Assembly: GCA_028829895.1 (NCBI GenBank)
Contig: CM054183.1
Location: forward strand, 75,813,571 to 75,877,570
DNA: 64,000 nucleotides
Source: Sinotaia quadrata
Taxonomy: Eukaryota > Mollusca > Gastropoda > Architaenioglossa > Viviparidae
Reading direction: 5' to 3'
Under the pieces are notes generated by a model. It had not been told where the DNA came from. It searched no databases and saw only the letters and a program-made list of their open reading frames with translations. The translations under genes and the position numbers were made by a program. Shown here one piece after another: positions 23,110 to 36,875 of the stretch. Position 1 is the stretch's first letter; every line of letters starts with the position of its first letter.

Positions 23110-24655
23110 GAAGAAAATAATAATAATAATAATTAGTACCATCGGTTTCTGTAGTCTTGATGGTTTTCTGGTCACCATCGGTTTCTGTACTGGTGGGTGC
23201 CTGGTGCTGCCATGGTGTTGTAGAACAGTATTGCATGTATCGAAAGCCACCATAAACATTCTGTGGTTGACGAATGTCCGTGTGGCATTCCGTAGAAGTT
23301 TTGGGAAGTGGGGTGATGATTTTGCTTAAGTTTTACGCTTGCGAACTTTGCTGGTCCTTGGTCACTTTTGGATTTTCTTTCCTTTTCTTTCCCTTTCCTT
23401 TTCTTTTCTTTCTATTTCCTTTTCGTTTTCGTTTTCTTTATCCAGAATTCTTCGCCAGCCACTCTGCTCGACTTCACCTAGACAGAGGCCAAAACACACG
23501 CAGGAAAAATCCAAAGATATGAATCAAAGATATGCTCATTCAATGTGTCTGTATTGTGCCCTCTGATTATTGTAAATTTCTGATATTCTTATTTCTTCTT
23601 TTGATAGTCATTGTAGTGACTGAGTACTGATGACGTAAATTTCTAATTGATTGAGTTCCTATAGTAATTATTCTACGGAATTAATTAATGACTAATTTTC
23701 TAATTGATAAGCTTATTTTGTTGTAAGCATTTGAGAGATCTGCGATCTCTAGAATTATTGCCTTGTGTGGTTGATGAGATTATTGTAAACTGTAACTTGA
23801 TTTTTGCTTATTATTTTAGTTTTAATAAATTGTTGAATTTTACCTATCCACTCTAGTTAATTTTAAGGGAGGTAAATGTGCAGGGTAACAGAAGTGGGGG
23901 CTTGCCAATGACGTAATAACTGATGACAAGACGGTCACGCACATTTTTAAGGAATAGGTCCTCTGTTACAAGAATTGGAGTTATGTATGGGGCAAAAGTA
24001 GAGGACTGATTAACTGACGTGAGAGTTCAGCTAGTGCCTTTACTTTGGACAAGTAACACCTGGGAAGGGAGGTAATTCGACATTACCTTTCCAGGGCTTG
24101 ACTTAGTCACTCCAGACCGCAAAGACGAAGACGCCGTCGACGGTGATAAAATTGGAGAGAACGATTATTAATGCATGTGAATGAATATTTATTAATGTAC
24201 AATATTTATCACATAAGTAAACAATTAAATATCAACCCTTTCACAGTTACATCTAGGTAATCAACTAATTAATTTGCAGCTAGAGTTTAGCAAGTGAAAA
24301 AGATCAGCAGATATACCATATTTATTTCGTCTCTCGCAACCTCCCCATTCTCTCTCTTACACACACACACACACACACGCACGCACGCACGCACACAAAA
24401 TACACGTGGGAGCGCCTGTTTTTATATGTCACGAGAAACTGAGTCATGCATTTTGTTTCTCCATGTACACATTGCTTACACAGAAAACTCACACCTTGAC
24501 GAAAATAACAATGAAAGGAAACTAAATACAAGGAAATTAAGCACAATACAATCAAATGAATCAAAATGGAGAACTTTTTATTCATTCCCTTTATTATCAT
24601 GCAAGACAAAGCTAGCAATACATGTTGTTTAAAGATTGATACTAAAACGTACACA
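23110..24655. other. Unique spacer, possible LTR remnant
   Basis: TGGGGGCTTG at 23895-23904, after a region with AATAAA and a GTAACA end, resembles the junction of a retroelement LTR with a proline-tRNA primer site. No gag/pol frame follows. A CA run lies at 24360-24390 and a pyrimidine-rich run at 23365-23440. Confidence 0.25.
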
Positions 24656-24662
24656 CCGCTGG

Positions 24663-24664
<2 letters not shown>

Positions 24665-24750
<86 letters not shown>
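24665..24750. repeat. GA dinucleotide microsatellite
   Basis: About 42 GA units. The stretch 24751-25614 after it is AT-rich and shows no gene; AGAAATATCT-like words recur loosely. Confidence 0.98.
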
Positions 24751-24751
<1 letters not shown>

Positions 24752-25614
24752 TGATATAGAAAGAGCGGTAGATAGGTAAACAGATTTTCTTATATGTTTA
24801 TATTGTAACATTAGAAACATGTAAAATGCTCTGTTAATTATATCTACAGAAGTAGTTTATTGAACAGCTGAAAGGTCCAGTAAACATAGCGTCATCCTTT
24901 GCCATCCGAAATATAATTTTAATTTTTTCCTGACTTTTTTAATCACAATAGTTGCTTCATGTAATTAAATGGAACAGAGAATTAGACATTTCAATGGATA
25001 TCTCTGTATGTGCATATGTAAAAAATGTTCTTGACAATATCGCATTCTACACTAAGTTCTCGTTATATCTTTCGGTGGGCATATCAGAGAAATATCTGAC
25101 TGAATCTACTTTTATGCATCCTGGATATATAAATCTAATTTTACATATCTGTGAAATATCTCAATGAAGCAAATTGTATACATATGAGAAATATTTCACT
25201 AAAGTTTTCTGTGCTATATTTTACTGAAGTTCTGTTCGAGTGGGAATTTGTTAGAAATATCTCATTGATGTTTTTATTATACATCTGAGAAAATTCATTA
25301 AAGCTATTACACATGTGAGAAACATTTTATCAAAGTTTTTGTTACAAATTTGAGAAATATCTTATCAAAGCTATTTTACCAATTCCATTAAGCATATACA
25401 GACGAATCAAACATTTAGTTCCACATTTTAACGGGTAAATTTACTCTCAGACATTATGAGGTATTTCGGGTGGCATTACTGGCTAAGTTATTGCATGACT
25501 TGTCGCAAATAATGTCACACTCGATAGTTTGTTTTTTGCATTCGTAACATTATATCTATGTACATTATATTAGAATCTAGAATCGTGACTATTAACATAA
25601 ATGATACTGTTTAC

Positions 25615-25945
25615 TTTGAAAAGATTGAAAGTCATTACTAATGTTTTGTTCACAAAGGAAAAAGATTGAAAGTCATTACTAATATCTTGTTCACAAACGA
25701 AAAAGATTGAAAGACTTTACTAATGTCTTGTTCACAAAGAAAAAGATTGAAAGGTATTACTAATGTCTTGTTCACAAAGAAAAAGATTGAAAGTCTTTAC
25801 TAATGTCTTGTTCACAAAGAAAAAGATTGAAAGCCTTTACTAATATCTTGTTCACAAAGGAAAAAGATTGAAAGTCATTACTAATGTCTTGTTCACAAAG
25901 AAAAAGATTGAAAGTCATTACTAATGTCTTGTTCACAAAAGATGG
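25615..25945. repeat. 40-bp minisatellite, 8 copies
   Basis: AAAGATTGAAAGTCATTACT plus AATGTCTTGTTCACAAAGAA. It lies just past the poly(A) side of the galactosyltransferase gene. Confidence 0.95.
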
Positions 25946-26276
25946 CATAGTGAAAGACGTCAGTGGGTTTAACTTCAAAAATATATTCACCTGGATTCAA
26001 ATATGATTTTTAAATATTATAAATACTGCTTGACATGTAAAAAATAAATCTAGGGCTATTTGAATATCTGTGTTATAACTGTTGTTATATAGCCAGTTAT
26101 ATGCTTATAAGTGGTATAGTTTTTAGTTTTATAGTTATAGTTACAGTTGCGTTACAATATTATTCAAACTTAGGAATTAGTTTATATTGCACTCAGCCTG
26201 AACTCAGAATTTGAATTTATCAAGGCGCTCTTCAAGACTAGAAATATGACTTCTCTGTTGTCGGAAGACAAAATAT

Positions 26277-26282
26277 TTTATT
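26277..26282 (-). terminator. Poly(A) signal AATAAA for last exon 6b
   Basis: AATAAA on the minus strand, 130 bases past the stop codon of the 26413-26587 exon, the expected place for its 3' end. Confidence 0.5.
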
Positions 26283-26412
26283 TGTTAATTGATTCGGGCG
26301 GTAAGTGTGAATTTGTAAATTTATCTAGAGTCCAACATAGCAAAACGGTTGAAAGAAACATGGCAAGTGGTGGTCAGCTGTGGATATGTAAATTATCCCA
26401 TCCTGAGTCAGG

Positions 26413-26587
26413 TTACGTGGTCGTATCACTAGATGGAGCTCCCGCCGTGTCGGTGGTATTTGGTTTGTAGGGCTCGACCATCATCCATGCGGCAAAGTTG
26501 GTGTTGTTGTACTTAAGGACTTGATACTTCAAGGTGTTCAAGCCCTCCTCGTGCATACGGTCTGTGTTTGTGCCGAACAGTTCTTTT
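26413..26587 (-). CDS. Galactosyltransferase alternative last exon 6b
   Basis: Acceptor TGTGTGTGCAG at 26588, one base completing Arg, then KELFGTNTDRMHEEGLNTLK and on to a stop at 26413. The first 39 residues match exon 6a at 26 positions. The tail after VEP is short and Pro/Thr-rich (ends SSDTTT). Same entry phase as 6a, so it can replace 6a by skipping it. No other galactosyltransferase exon lies between 26.6 and 29.8 kb, which argues against a separate downstream gene. Confidence 0.8.
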
Positions 26588-29500
26588 CTGCACACACAGC
26601 GAGCCATGGACATGAGTTAATCAGATTTCTAATCATGGATATATGTTAGCCAGATATCTAGCATGGACATGTGTTAACCAGACTTTTAGTCATGGATATG
26701 TGTTAGCCAGGCATCTAGCCATGGATAACATGAATTTGCCAGACATATAGACATAGACAACGTGTATTAGCCAGACATCTAGTCATGGACAATATGTATT
26801 AGCCAGAAATCTAGGCATGGACATGTGTTAAGTATACATCTAACCATGGACAGCATGGATCAACCAGACATCTAGCCGTGGACAACCTGTATTGGTCAGA
26901 TATCTACCCATGGATAATAAGTTTTATCAAAACATATCTCAACACGGATATCATGTTAGCCAACAATGAGTCAAGGAAAATATGTGTGAGCCATGAATAG
27001 CCATGAATAATACGTTTTAGTGACATAATCTAAACATGCAAATCTTATTTTAGCCAAACACACCTAATAATAATAATTTATAATAATATTTAGCCATAGC
27101 TTATTTTAGCCAAATATATTCAGCCATGCATAAAATGCATTAGGCAGACACATCTAACCATTATATTGCTCATTAGCTAAAGAGTAAACCGTGGGCAAAA
27201 TATTATTTTTAAACATAGTTTGCTATGAACAATAATTAATAACAGCTTTTGTTTAGTTTGTGTAAAATTCTACATTTTGAGCATTGACTAAAATAAGTAA
27301 AGTAAGTTGAATAGCACAAAATAATTTTATGATATTGAGTGCGTACTTGTTTATCACACTTCAAAACTTTTCTATGGATGAAATTGACGAAACGACAATA
27401 CAGCCGTATTAAATTGATGATCATGTTGAGAACAATCTTGCTGATCGAATGGTATGTCAAGGGCACAGGTAGAATACAGTATCTGGTCACTGTATAATAA
27501 ATAAGCTACAAACAGTACAACTATAATCTTGAAGATAATGTTGGTCCCGATTGTATTTGTACGAGCACAGCCATGAACACGCCAAAGTACAAGTGATCGG
27601 TGAAAATTGTAAAATATCTTAAATACTGGTAACGAGGCATATGAGCACTAAAATAACAGAGCAAGGCATATATTTAACACTAAAGTACCGACAGTAAGTC
27701 ATGTGAACACTGAATTTGTGGTAGTGAGATATGTGAATACTAGTGTCTCAGTAGCAAGGCAGGTGAACTCTGAAATAGTGGTAACGAAACATGTGAACGC
27801 TGACGTAGTGAAGCATGTAAACACTGGCTTATCAGCAGAGAGACAAAACAGACGTAGCAGGGACGATAGAAATTTACACCCTAAGATACACTAGGATAAA
27901 AGGAGCAGATTTCTTTGATGCCAAATGACGAACTTACTGACTATTTTTATTTATTTTTCGATCACTTCTGTCTTCCCATTCCAGGGAACAAGTTCATAAT
28001 TTTTCCACAGATCAATACATTTCGTGATAAAGACAAGTTTATAATCTTCCCACAGATCATAATCTTCCTTCAGGTCAATACATTTCGTGATAAAGACAAG
28101 TTCATAATCTTTCCACAGATCAATACATTTCGTGATAAAGACAAGCTTATAATCTTCCCACAGATCAATACATCGTGATAAAAACAAGTTTATAATCTTT
28201 CCACAGATCAATACATGTCGCGATAAAGCCAAATATATAATCTTTTACAGATCAATACATGCTGTGATAAAGCCAAGTTTATAATCTTTCAACAGATCAA
28301 TACATATCATGTGGGAGCAAATTTAAACAATAATGCATTAATGACTGCAATAATGTCACGTTTAAATATCAATACATATCCAGAATTAATGTCATGTTTA
28401 AATGGCGTTGTTGTTTTTTTTAATAAATATCTGTGTACGTCCTGATCAAAGTTATGCCACGTTTTAACTCACTGTATCCTCTGATAATGATAATGTCACA
28501 TTTATTGTCTACAAAACAGCAATACATGTCCTGATAAGATAATTTAGCGTTTGTAGTCTTTCGACACTTGACCAGATCGGTATATTGTCACGTTTATAGA
28601 CTTTCAAACATCAATACATGTCATGATCAGAATAATGACAAATTTTGTCCTGAAAATGTAGTACATAGTACGTCATCACATCGTGATACTGTCACGTTCT
28701 TTATTCAGGGCTTGTTGTGTCATCCATGAGTCATTTTAAGGCTAACTAAAGCAAATTATCAGAGATACGTCATCTCAGAGCTAACCAATGGCTTGTCTTC
28801 AATTTATGGTTTCCAATCTTTTCCCCAAACCAAAGAATTATGTATTTATCTCATGCTTGTATAATTTATCTCATGCTTGTGTAGTTTATCTCATAGTTGT
28901 ATAATTTATCTCATGCTTGTCTAGTTTACCTCATAATTGTATGATTTATCTCATGATTGTGTGGTTTATCTCATGGCTGCATAATTTATCTCATACTTTT
29001 GTGATTTATCTCATAGTTGTATAATTTATTTCATAACTGTATGGTTTGTCTCATAGTTGTATAATTTATCTCATAGTTGTGTGGTTTATCGCATGATTGT
29101 AAAATTTATCTCACGATTGTGTGCAGTTCATGTAATGGTTGTATAATTTTTTTCATGATTGTGTGGTTTATCTGAAGATTGTGTAGTGAAACATACAATT
29201 TCCTAATGTACTGACAAAAAATAAATTAATAAGGAAAAGGACAAACGTTTCTTTTAATAATAAATTTATTGATACAATTTTTTCATTTTAACATAAACGA
29301 AATTAATCACTTCAGTTTATTACATTACAATTATATTAATTCATAAATTTTTTGATCAAATCTTTTTTCATCTTCAAAGGTTTCCAAGTTAACAATTTAA
29401 ATTTATCATATTTGACATCCTTTCATTGACCGCAACAACAAAGCATATGATAACATTTAAGTTAGAAATTCATATTTTATAAATATTTTAGAAGTTTATA

Positions 29501-32500
29501 ATTACAATCAAATTCTTTGTTTAACTTGACATTTTGTATAGATGATGCTTTTGCTGGTCTATTAATTTTTGTCTTTATAGTCCTAATGATTTAACAAAAT
29601 AATTATAATCTATTGATTTTTTTTGTATGTGCCTATTTTGCTTTTCAAGATCTCTAGATGTGTTTTTGGAAGGACAAATAATATGTATCTGCAAAGTTCT
29701 AAATTCAGACGACAATCGTTTCAATGCACAATATGCACACGCCATCGTCTCAAAGGCAATTAGCTACTAATGTTTTCAGTTTACTGATGTCCACCTCAAA
29801 GACAGCTGGTAAACAAGTATTTCTAAATTTACTTGTATACCTCAAAAACTTTTCTTGCTTTTCGGTTTGCTCATTGCCTCAGAGACTTTAGCCGCCATAG
29901 CCAGTCTGGCAGCTTTGATAGCTATGGCAGGTTTGATTGTGGGGGGCATGAACGTAACCGTCACGTTGGAGGGGGGAGCAGGCTCCACCATCGTCCAGTT
30001 CGAAAACTGAGTGATGTTGTACTTGACCACTCGATACTTCAGTGTGTTCAGGCCATCTTCGTGCATTCTCTTTGTGTTGGCATCGAACAGCGCGCGCCTG
30101 CAAGGAAACAAGCACTGAAGTGGTCACACTGACGTCGCTGGAATGGAACAACCATTTATAAGGAAATACTCTGGACACACGGATAATAAATGAGGAAGGA
30201 GAGTCAGAGGATGCTTTAGTCACTAGATGTTTTACTAGTTTCTGGATGGACGAGGAACTGAATACACGAAGTCATTAACCTGTGCATGGACAAACATTTC
30301 TCTCTGGACATATATGAGGAACATAAGTCATGAGATTCCTTTTGTATGAGGAACATTTGTCTCTGGACGCGAATGAGGAACACTTATAATTAAAAGAGTA
30401 CAGGAAACACCTAGTAGAGAAATCGATATATGAAATCGCACAAGATCGAACAGAATGGACAGCGATTTTGCGTTGGGATTAGTCGTGCAACCTCAAGATT
30501 TAGTTAAGCAATCTATCATCGCCTTTTGCCAGAAATATGAGGATTCCGAAAAACAGATTGTCTTTAAATCCACAGTTAAAAAAGACCAGAAATCATTTCA
30601 AGTTAAAATCACAAATACCACAGCGGACAAGGGTTCAAACTCAGTCCAATGAAACAACAGAAATGGATAATAAAGTGAATTCCATCCTGTCAAATAATTT
30701 TCAGACAATCAAGAATCTTTTTATGGCCTAATGGTCTTGGAACCTCCTTTGTTCTTTTGTCCCTCATCCACTCCTCAGATTACAGAAACCCACCAAAACT
30801 TATTCAACAGAACCAGCCAAAGAAAGAAAAAGCACCCTATTAAACGTACAAAACCCCGACCTCTCCTCACATCAGAAAACAACAACACATGCGGCCACCC
30901 TCTTATAAAAAACGAAAAAGGAAAGCTTTCCAAAAACATTAATGACTAAAACAACAACGGAACCACGGGGCTATTCCTTTGCAGACACGCTTCAACAGGC
31001 GATGGATAACCTATATATGCCTCCTTCACCACCACCATGGACCACCTACATGTGTCTCCTTCATCATCACCATTGACCACCTGTATATGCCTCCATCACC
31101 ACCGTGGATCACCTTTGTATGCCTCCTTCATCACCACCGTGGATCACCTTTGCCTGCCTCCAAAATCACCACCACCTTGGATCATCTGTAGGCCTCCTTC
31201 ATCACCACCATGGACCACCTTTGACTGCCTCCAAAATCACCACCACCATGGATCATCTGTATGCCTCCTTCACCACCATCATGGGCCATCTGTACGTCTT
31301 CTTCACACCACCATGGACCACCTGTACGTCTCCTTCACACCACCGTGGATCACCAGTACGTCTCCTTCACACCACCACGGACCACCTGTACGTCTCCTTC
31401 ACACCACCGTGGGCCACCTGTACGTCTCCTTCACACCACTATGGACCATCTGTACGTCTCCTTCACACCACCATGGACCACCTATACGTCTCCTTCACAC
31501 AACAGTGAACCACCTTTGTAGGCCTCCTTCACTACCACTAAGGAGGCGTAATGGCGAAGCTGGTTCTAAGGAAAAATCTGGAACCCGTCCAAACATTTAT
31601 GTGCCGAGAAAGAAGTCAAACATATCCCAACAAAAATGTATCTATTCACCAACGCAAGGCAGCCAACAATATTATCGACAGGGATTTGGATCCCAGCCAA
31701 CACTACTATCGACATGGATTTGAACATCCCAGGCGTACGTGAGTGCCAAGTAAAGCTTGGTGTGGTGTCAGCCTGGGCTTTGTAAGACACCGCTATCCAG
31801 ACCAGTGACTTACAGTTGCCGGCTCACCGCTATCCAGACCAGTGACTTACAGTTGCCGGCTCACCGCTATCCAGACCAGTGACTTACAGTTGTCGGCTCA
31901 CCGCTATCCAGACCAGTGACTTACATTTGTCGGCTCACCGCGAATGCACGCAGACAGCACATAAACAAGAGAGGGAAAGCTTGCAGTTACCCGGAAGAAT
32001 AGAAAGTCTACTAGTCCCCCACCCACCTTTGTCACTGTGCGAAAATGGCGAAAGCAGGTGCTCCCATTTACTAAACAAACAACAATGGCTTGTCTCGTTT
32101 GTCTGTTCATGTGTCAATCTGTATGATTTGGGATATGAAATTTCATTTGTGTGTTTCTAGACCCAGAATATAGAATTACATATTATTATTTGATTACTTT
32201 GTCTTAGTCATATTTTCTGTATATGAGTGATGGTATTGTAGACAACATCAGGGGTCGACAATCGTGTAACATACCTGCACGCAGAGCGATTTTGAATGGC
32301 ACGCGGCAAGTTCCAGGCACATAAGAAAAAAATAAGCAAATGTCAATAATCATAAATTGCAGGCAATATTTAACATTTTGCACAATATTGTATTCTTGAC
32401 AACAAACCTACTATACATGCATTAGTTTACTTCATACAACTGCTTTGGCACAGCACTCATAAAAGGTTGTCGACCCCTGGTCTAGGTAGTGTTAGGTCAA

Positions 32501-34518
32501 ATTCACATAATTAATGCACGATTATTCACCAACTCAAATCTGGATATGACGTCAGAGGTTCAGGAGATCTCCATTCACATAATTAATGCACGATTATTTA
32601 CTGACTCAAATCTGGATATGACGTCAGAAGGTCAGGAGATTTCTATCAAAAGTGATAAAAGAAGGATCCAACGTATGGTCTAGAGAGGGAGACAAAACTG
32701 GAGCCATTTTCGAGGTATCTTCAGATGGTATTGCTTGGATCTCCATTAGCGATGTATTCTTACTCCAAGTTATCTTTTCCCTAGAAAGAGTAAACAATTT
32801 CTCTTCTACTTTCTGATCAAAAGTTTTGGCCACTGGCTCTACCTTATTTTTTTGTAGGGGGATACTATTACCTGACTACATCATCAGTGTGGTTACGTCT
32901 GCTGTCTATTCGTTTCTATTGCCACAAGTTCTTCTTCCCTACTGACTATATTCATCACTTTGGTTACGTCTGCTGTCTATCTGCTACAAGTTCTTCTTCC
33001 CTAATGACATCAGTTTTGTTACTTCTGCTGTCTATCTGCTAAAGGTTCTTCTTCCCTAATGACAACATCATCAGTTTTGTTACTTCTGCTGTCTATCTGC
33101 TAAAGGTTCTTCTTCCCTAATGACATCATCAGTTTTGTTACTTCTGCTGTCTATCTGCTACAGGTTCTTCTTCTCTAATGACATCATCAGTTTTGTTACT
33201 TCTGCTGTCTATCTGCTAAAGGTTCTTCTTTCCTAATGACATCATCAGTTTTGTTACTTCTGCTGTCTATCTGCTACAGGTTCTTCTTCTCTACTGACTG
33301 TTGTTCCTTGACTTTGCTATGGAAGTAATCTGAATGTTATACATTCAGTACACTTTGCTATACAGCAACATAAATTTCCTGACTTGTTATAGGGTTTCCT
33401 GACTGTTATAGGGTTTCCTGGCTCTGTTATAGGTTTCCTGACTTTTATAGGGTTTCTTGACTCTGTTATAGGGTTTCCTGACTTTGTTATAGGGTTTCCT
33501 ACATTTTCTACCAGAGCCACGTGTTTTTCTGTTTCATTAGTGCCCGGTCTTCTTACTTCAATGGCGATTATATCTTGCTACATATCAGTACCGGGCCTTT
33601 GTTTACTTCACGTTCCTCCTTGTTCCTGAGATCTATGTGACCTTATAGAGGCATAAATATATTTATTTAGTTAACCATTACTCTTAGGTATAAATATGTT
33701 TAGTTAACCATCACTCTTAGCTATAAATATGTTTATTAACCATCACTCTTAGTTATAAATATGTTTATTAACCATCACTCTTAGTTATAAATATGTTTAA
33801 TTAACCATCACTCTTAGGTTTAAATGTGTTTAGTTAACCATCACTCTTAGGTATAAATATGTTTAGTTAACCATCACTCTTAGGTATAAATATGTTTAGT
33901 TAACCATCACTCTCAGGTATAAATATACTTGTCTAGTTAATCATCAATCTTTAGTTAGCTATCATTCCTAGGTATGAATAACTATATTTTATTAATCATC
34001 ACTCTTTGGTAGGTATAGGTCATTAAAATAAAAAAGTGACTTTTGAGAATACTTATTCTATTCAGTACAGTAGTTTGTAGAGGTGTATTATTGGTGCCAG
34101 ATTAGGAGAATTTTATTAGTGCTTGGCCTTATTTCTGCCTTCTTGACTACATTATTTTGGGGGCGAATGGGTTAAGTGATATGCAGTTGTTAAAGTTTCC
34201 AAGTAAATGTTGACGTATCCCCGGGTTAATAGCGTTAGTTATTATTATGAGTTTACATTTCTTAGTCCACTCTTTCCTTTATCTTCCCTAGTGTGTGTAA
34301 ACAAATTAGCTTATATTTAGGCAGCATTGTCACTTGTTAGTTTTTGTTAATAAATCTTTTGTTACTGATGACTTCAAATGTATTTTTCTTGTATTTCGTG
34401 AATGTATGCCGTTTTTATTATTTGGGTTAATTTTTTTTTTTGGTTTGCTTTTGGATTCTTTAGCTTAGTGAATGCTAGCCTACACTCATGAACTCCATGA
34501 GACTACCACCACCATCCC

Positions 34519-34591
<73 letters not shown>

Positions 34592-36844
34592 GCACGCACA
34601 CACACGTCCCCTGAATTTTATTTCTCTCTTGTGACAATGAGAAAAGCATAAGCCATTTTTATTTATGAATAATAACTTGTGTACCTGACTAAAATCAAAT
34701 CATATATAGTTTTAATACCTTAGAAACAAATACATCATAAACTTAATAAGGAAATATCAAAACTTTAAAATGATGTGATTTTCGGTTACCTTTTCATGTT
34801 TTTTGTCTGTGTTTCGTGTTCCAAGGCCAAATAAGCGCCAATTTTGATAGGATAGCGTTGGATTGTATATCCCTCAGCTATAAATCTGGCAACAAACCAA
34901 GATCTTCGTTAGATATGGAAATCTTACGGAATAGTAATCTTATTTTAGAAATACTTCTTCATTACAACATAGATATTCACACAGTGTTGATAATGATGGT
35001 GATGATGACGATAGTATGCGTTTCATCACAACTATAAAACATTTTACTAGACTATACAACATTTCATAATAATAATTCATAAAACATTGGATCTTGCTAA
35101 GATTCCAAGACCTGATTCACATCCGACAGTTAGCAGTAGTCATGAGAAAAAAACGTCCTCGTCATCACCAATGCCACCACCATCACCACCATCATCATCA
35201 TCATTATCACCATCGTCATCATCACCATCGTCGTCGTCATCATCATCATTGCATAATGTGCATCCTAAATCCGGCTGAATGTTAAGAAAATTCAAGATTT
35301 TCTCTCCATAAAGTATGCAATAATGCCATGCGTTGTAAATAAATGTCCTGCAATAATGTTATTTAGTGTCGATGACATACAATGTAAATAAAGTGCATGT
35401 TCTGCAATAATGCCATTTTGTGTAAATAAATGTTCTGTAATAATGACATTTGGTGTAAATAAATGTTATGTAAAAATGCTAAGTGTGGTAAATAGAATTA
35501 ATGACCTGTAATAATGATATTCAGTGTATATCAGTAACCCATAATAATACTATCATTCAGTGCATTTAAATGTTCTGTAATAATGTCATTCACTGCAAAT
35601 CAATATCCTGGAATAATGTCATTCAGTGTAGATCAATATCTTGTAATGCCATTCAGCGCAGATCAGTTTTCTATATAAATGATTTTAATCTCATATAAAC
35701 GCGTTGCTTGAGCAGTGTATTGTGAGGTAGAATATGACTGATATAGAGAGAAATGTTTTAATATTACCTCATATACATGTCATCATCCTCGTTGCCCCAG
35801 CCCCAATACATGTTGGAACAGCCATTGATGGATTCCCACTGATCTCTGGAGACGAGAATTCCACCACCAAAATATCGGTAGTAACCCAAACTGTGCAGAG
35901 ACAATTGGCGGCATGTCAGTCAACGATAATTGTGCAAATGAGTTTAATTCACATGTACAAAACACGGCAAGCAAAATTATACATGTTCTGAGTATAATAC
36001 ATGTGTATTGCATATATATATATATAGCACGCATCACAGTACTTGTAAATTACATATAACATGTAATACCGGTATACAGCACGCATCACAGTACTTGTAA
36101 ATTACATATAACATGTAATACCGGTATATAGCACACATCACAGTACTTGTAAATTACATATAACATGTAATACCGGTATATAGCACGCATCACAGTACTT
36201 GTAAATTACATATAACATGTAATACCGGTATATAGCACGCATCACATTACAATATTTGTACATAGCATAATACATGTACTGTGAGTAGCTAACGACATCA
36301 TTAGTTTCGGGCATACATCGAGAAAATAAAGCAACCCAATGGTTAATACATAAATATTCGCCAAGGTAATGATATTCTACTGGTCTGCAATTAACGGCCA
36401 CGATATAGTGAAAAATAACATATTTCTGTGATATAAAATATGTACTGGTCTGCAATTAACGGCCAAGATGTAGTAAAAATAGCATATTTCTGTGATATAA
36501 AAAATTGTACATTTTCCTTTCTTGGCTTGGTCACCTTTATCCAGGATAAGAAAATTAAAATACTGGTGTGAGGGGGGGGCTTTCTCTATTTTTGTGAATA
36601 ATTTATTTAACGTAAAATATCGAACAGATCAGTTGGTAAACGGTTTCTGTCTAACATAAAATCGATTCTACAGAGCAGTTTACAAATAGTGTTGCCTATA
36701 TAAGCTAATTATGTAAATCGTAATCTTAATATAATTATTTGAATTATTTGAATTGTACTTCATTTGTTTCCTCGATTAATAAGTCGGTAATGCGAAGCAT
36801 TAAACGGATCGCACACCCTTCTAATTTTTCATACACACACACAG

Positions 36845-36875
<31 letters not shown>

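Noticed and set aside
26246..26470. 75-codon plus frame
   Set aside because: Antisense shadow overlapping galactosyltransferase exon 6b and its 3' UTR.
26413..29841. Second complete galactosyltransferase gene
   Set aside because: Only the last exon is duplicated; I found no copies of exons 1-5 between 26.6 and 29.8 kb.
29833..30132. 99-codon plus frame
   Set aside because: Antisense shadow of galactosyltransferase exon 6a.
30979..31740. Several long His/Pro/Ser-rich plus frames
   Set aside because: C-rich minisatellite open in more than one frame. No conserved frame.
34816..35037. 73-codon plus frame
   Set aside because: Antisense shadow of galactosyltransferase exon 5.
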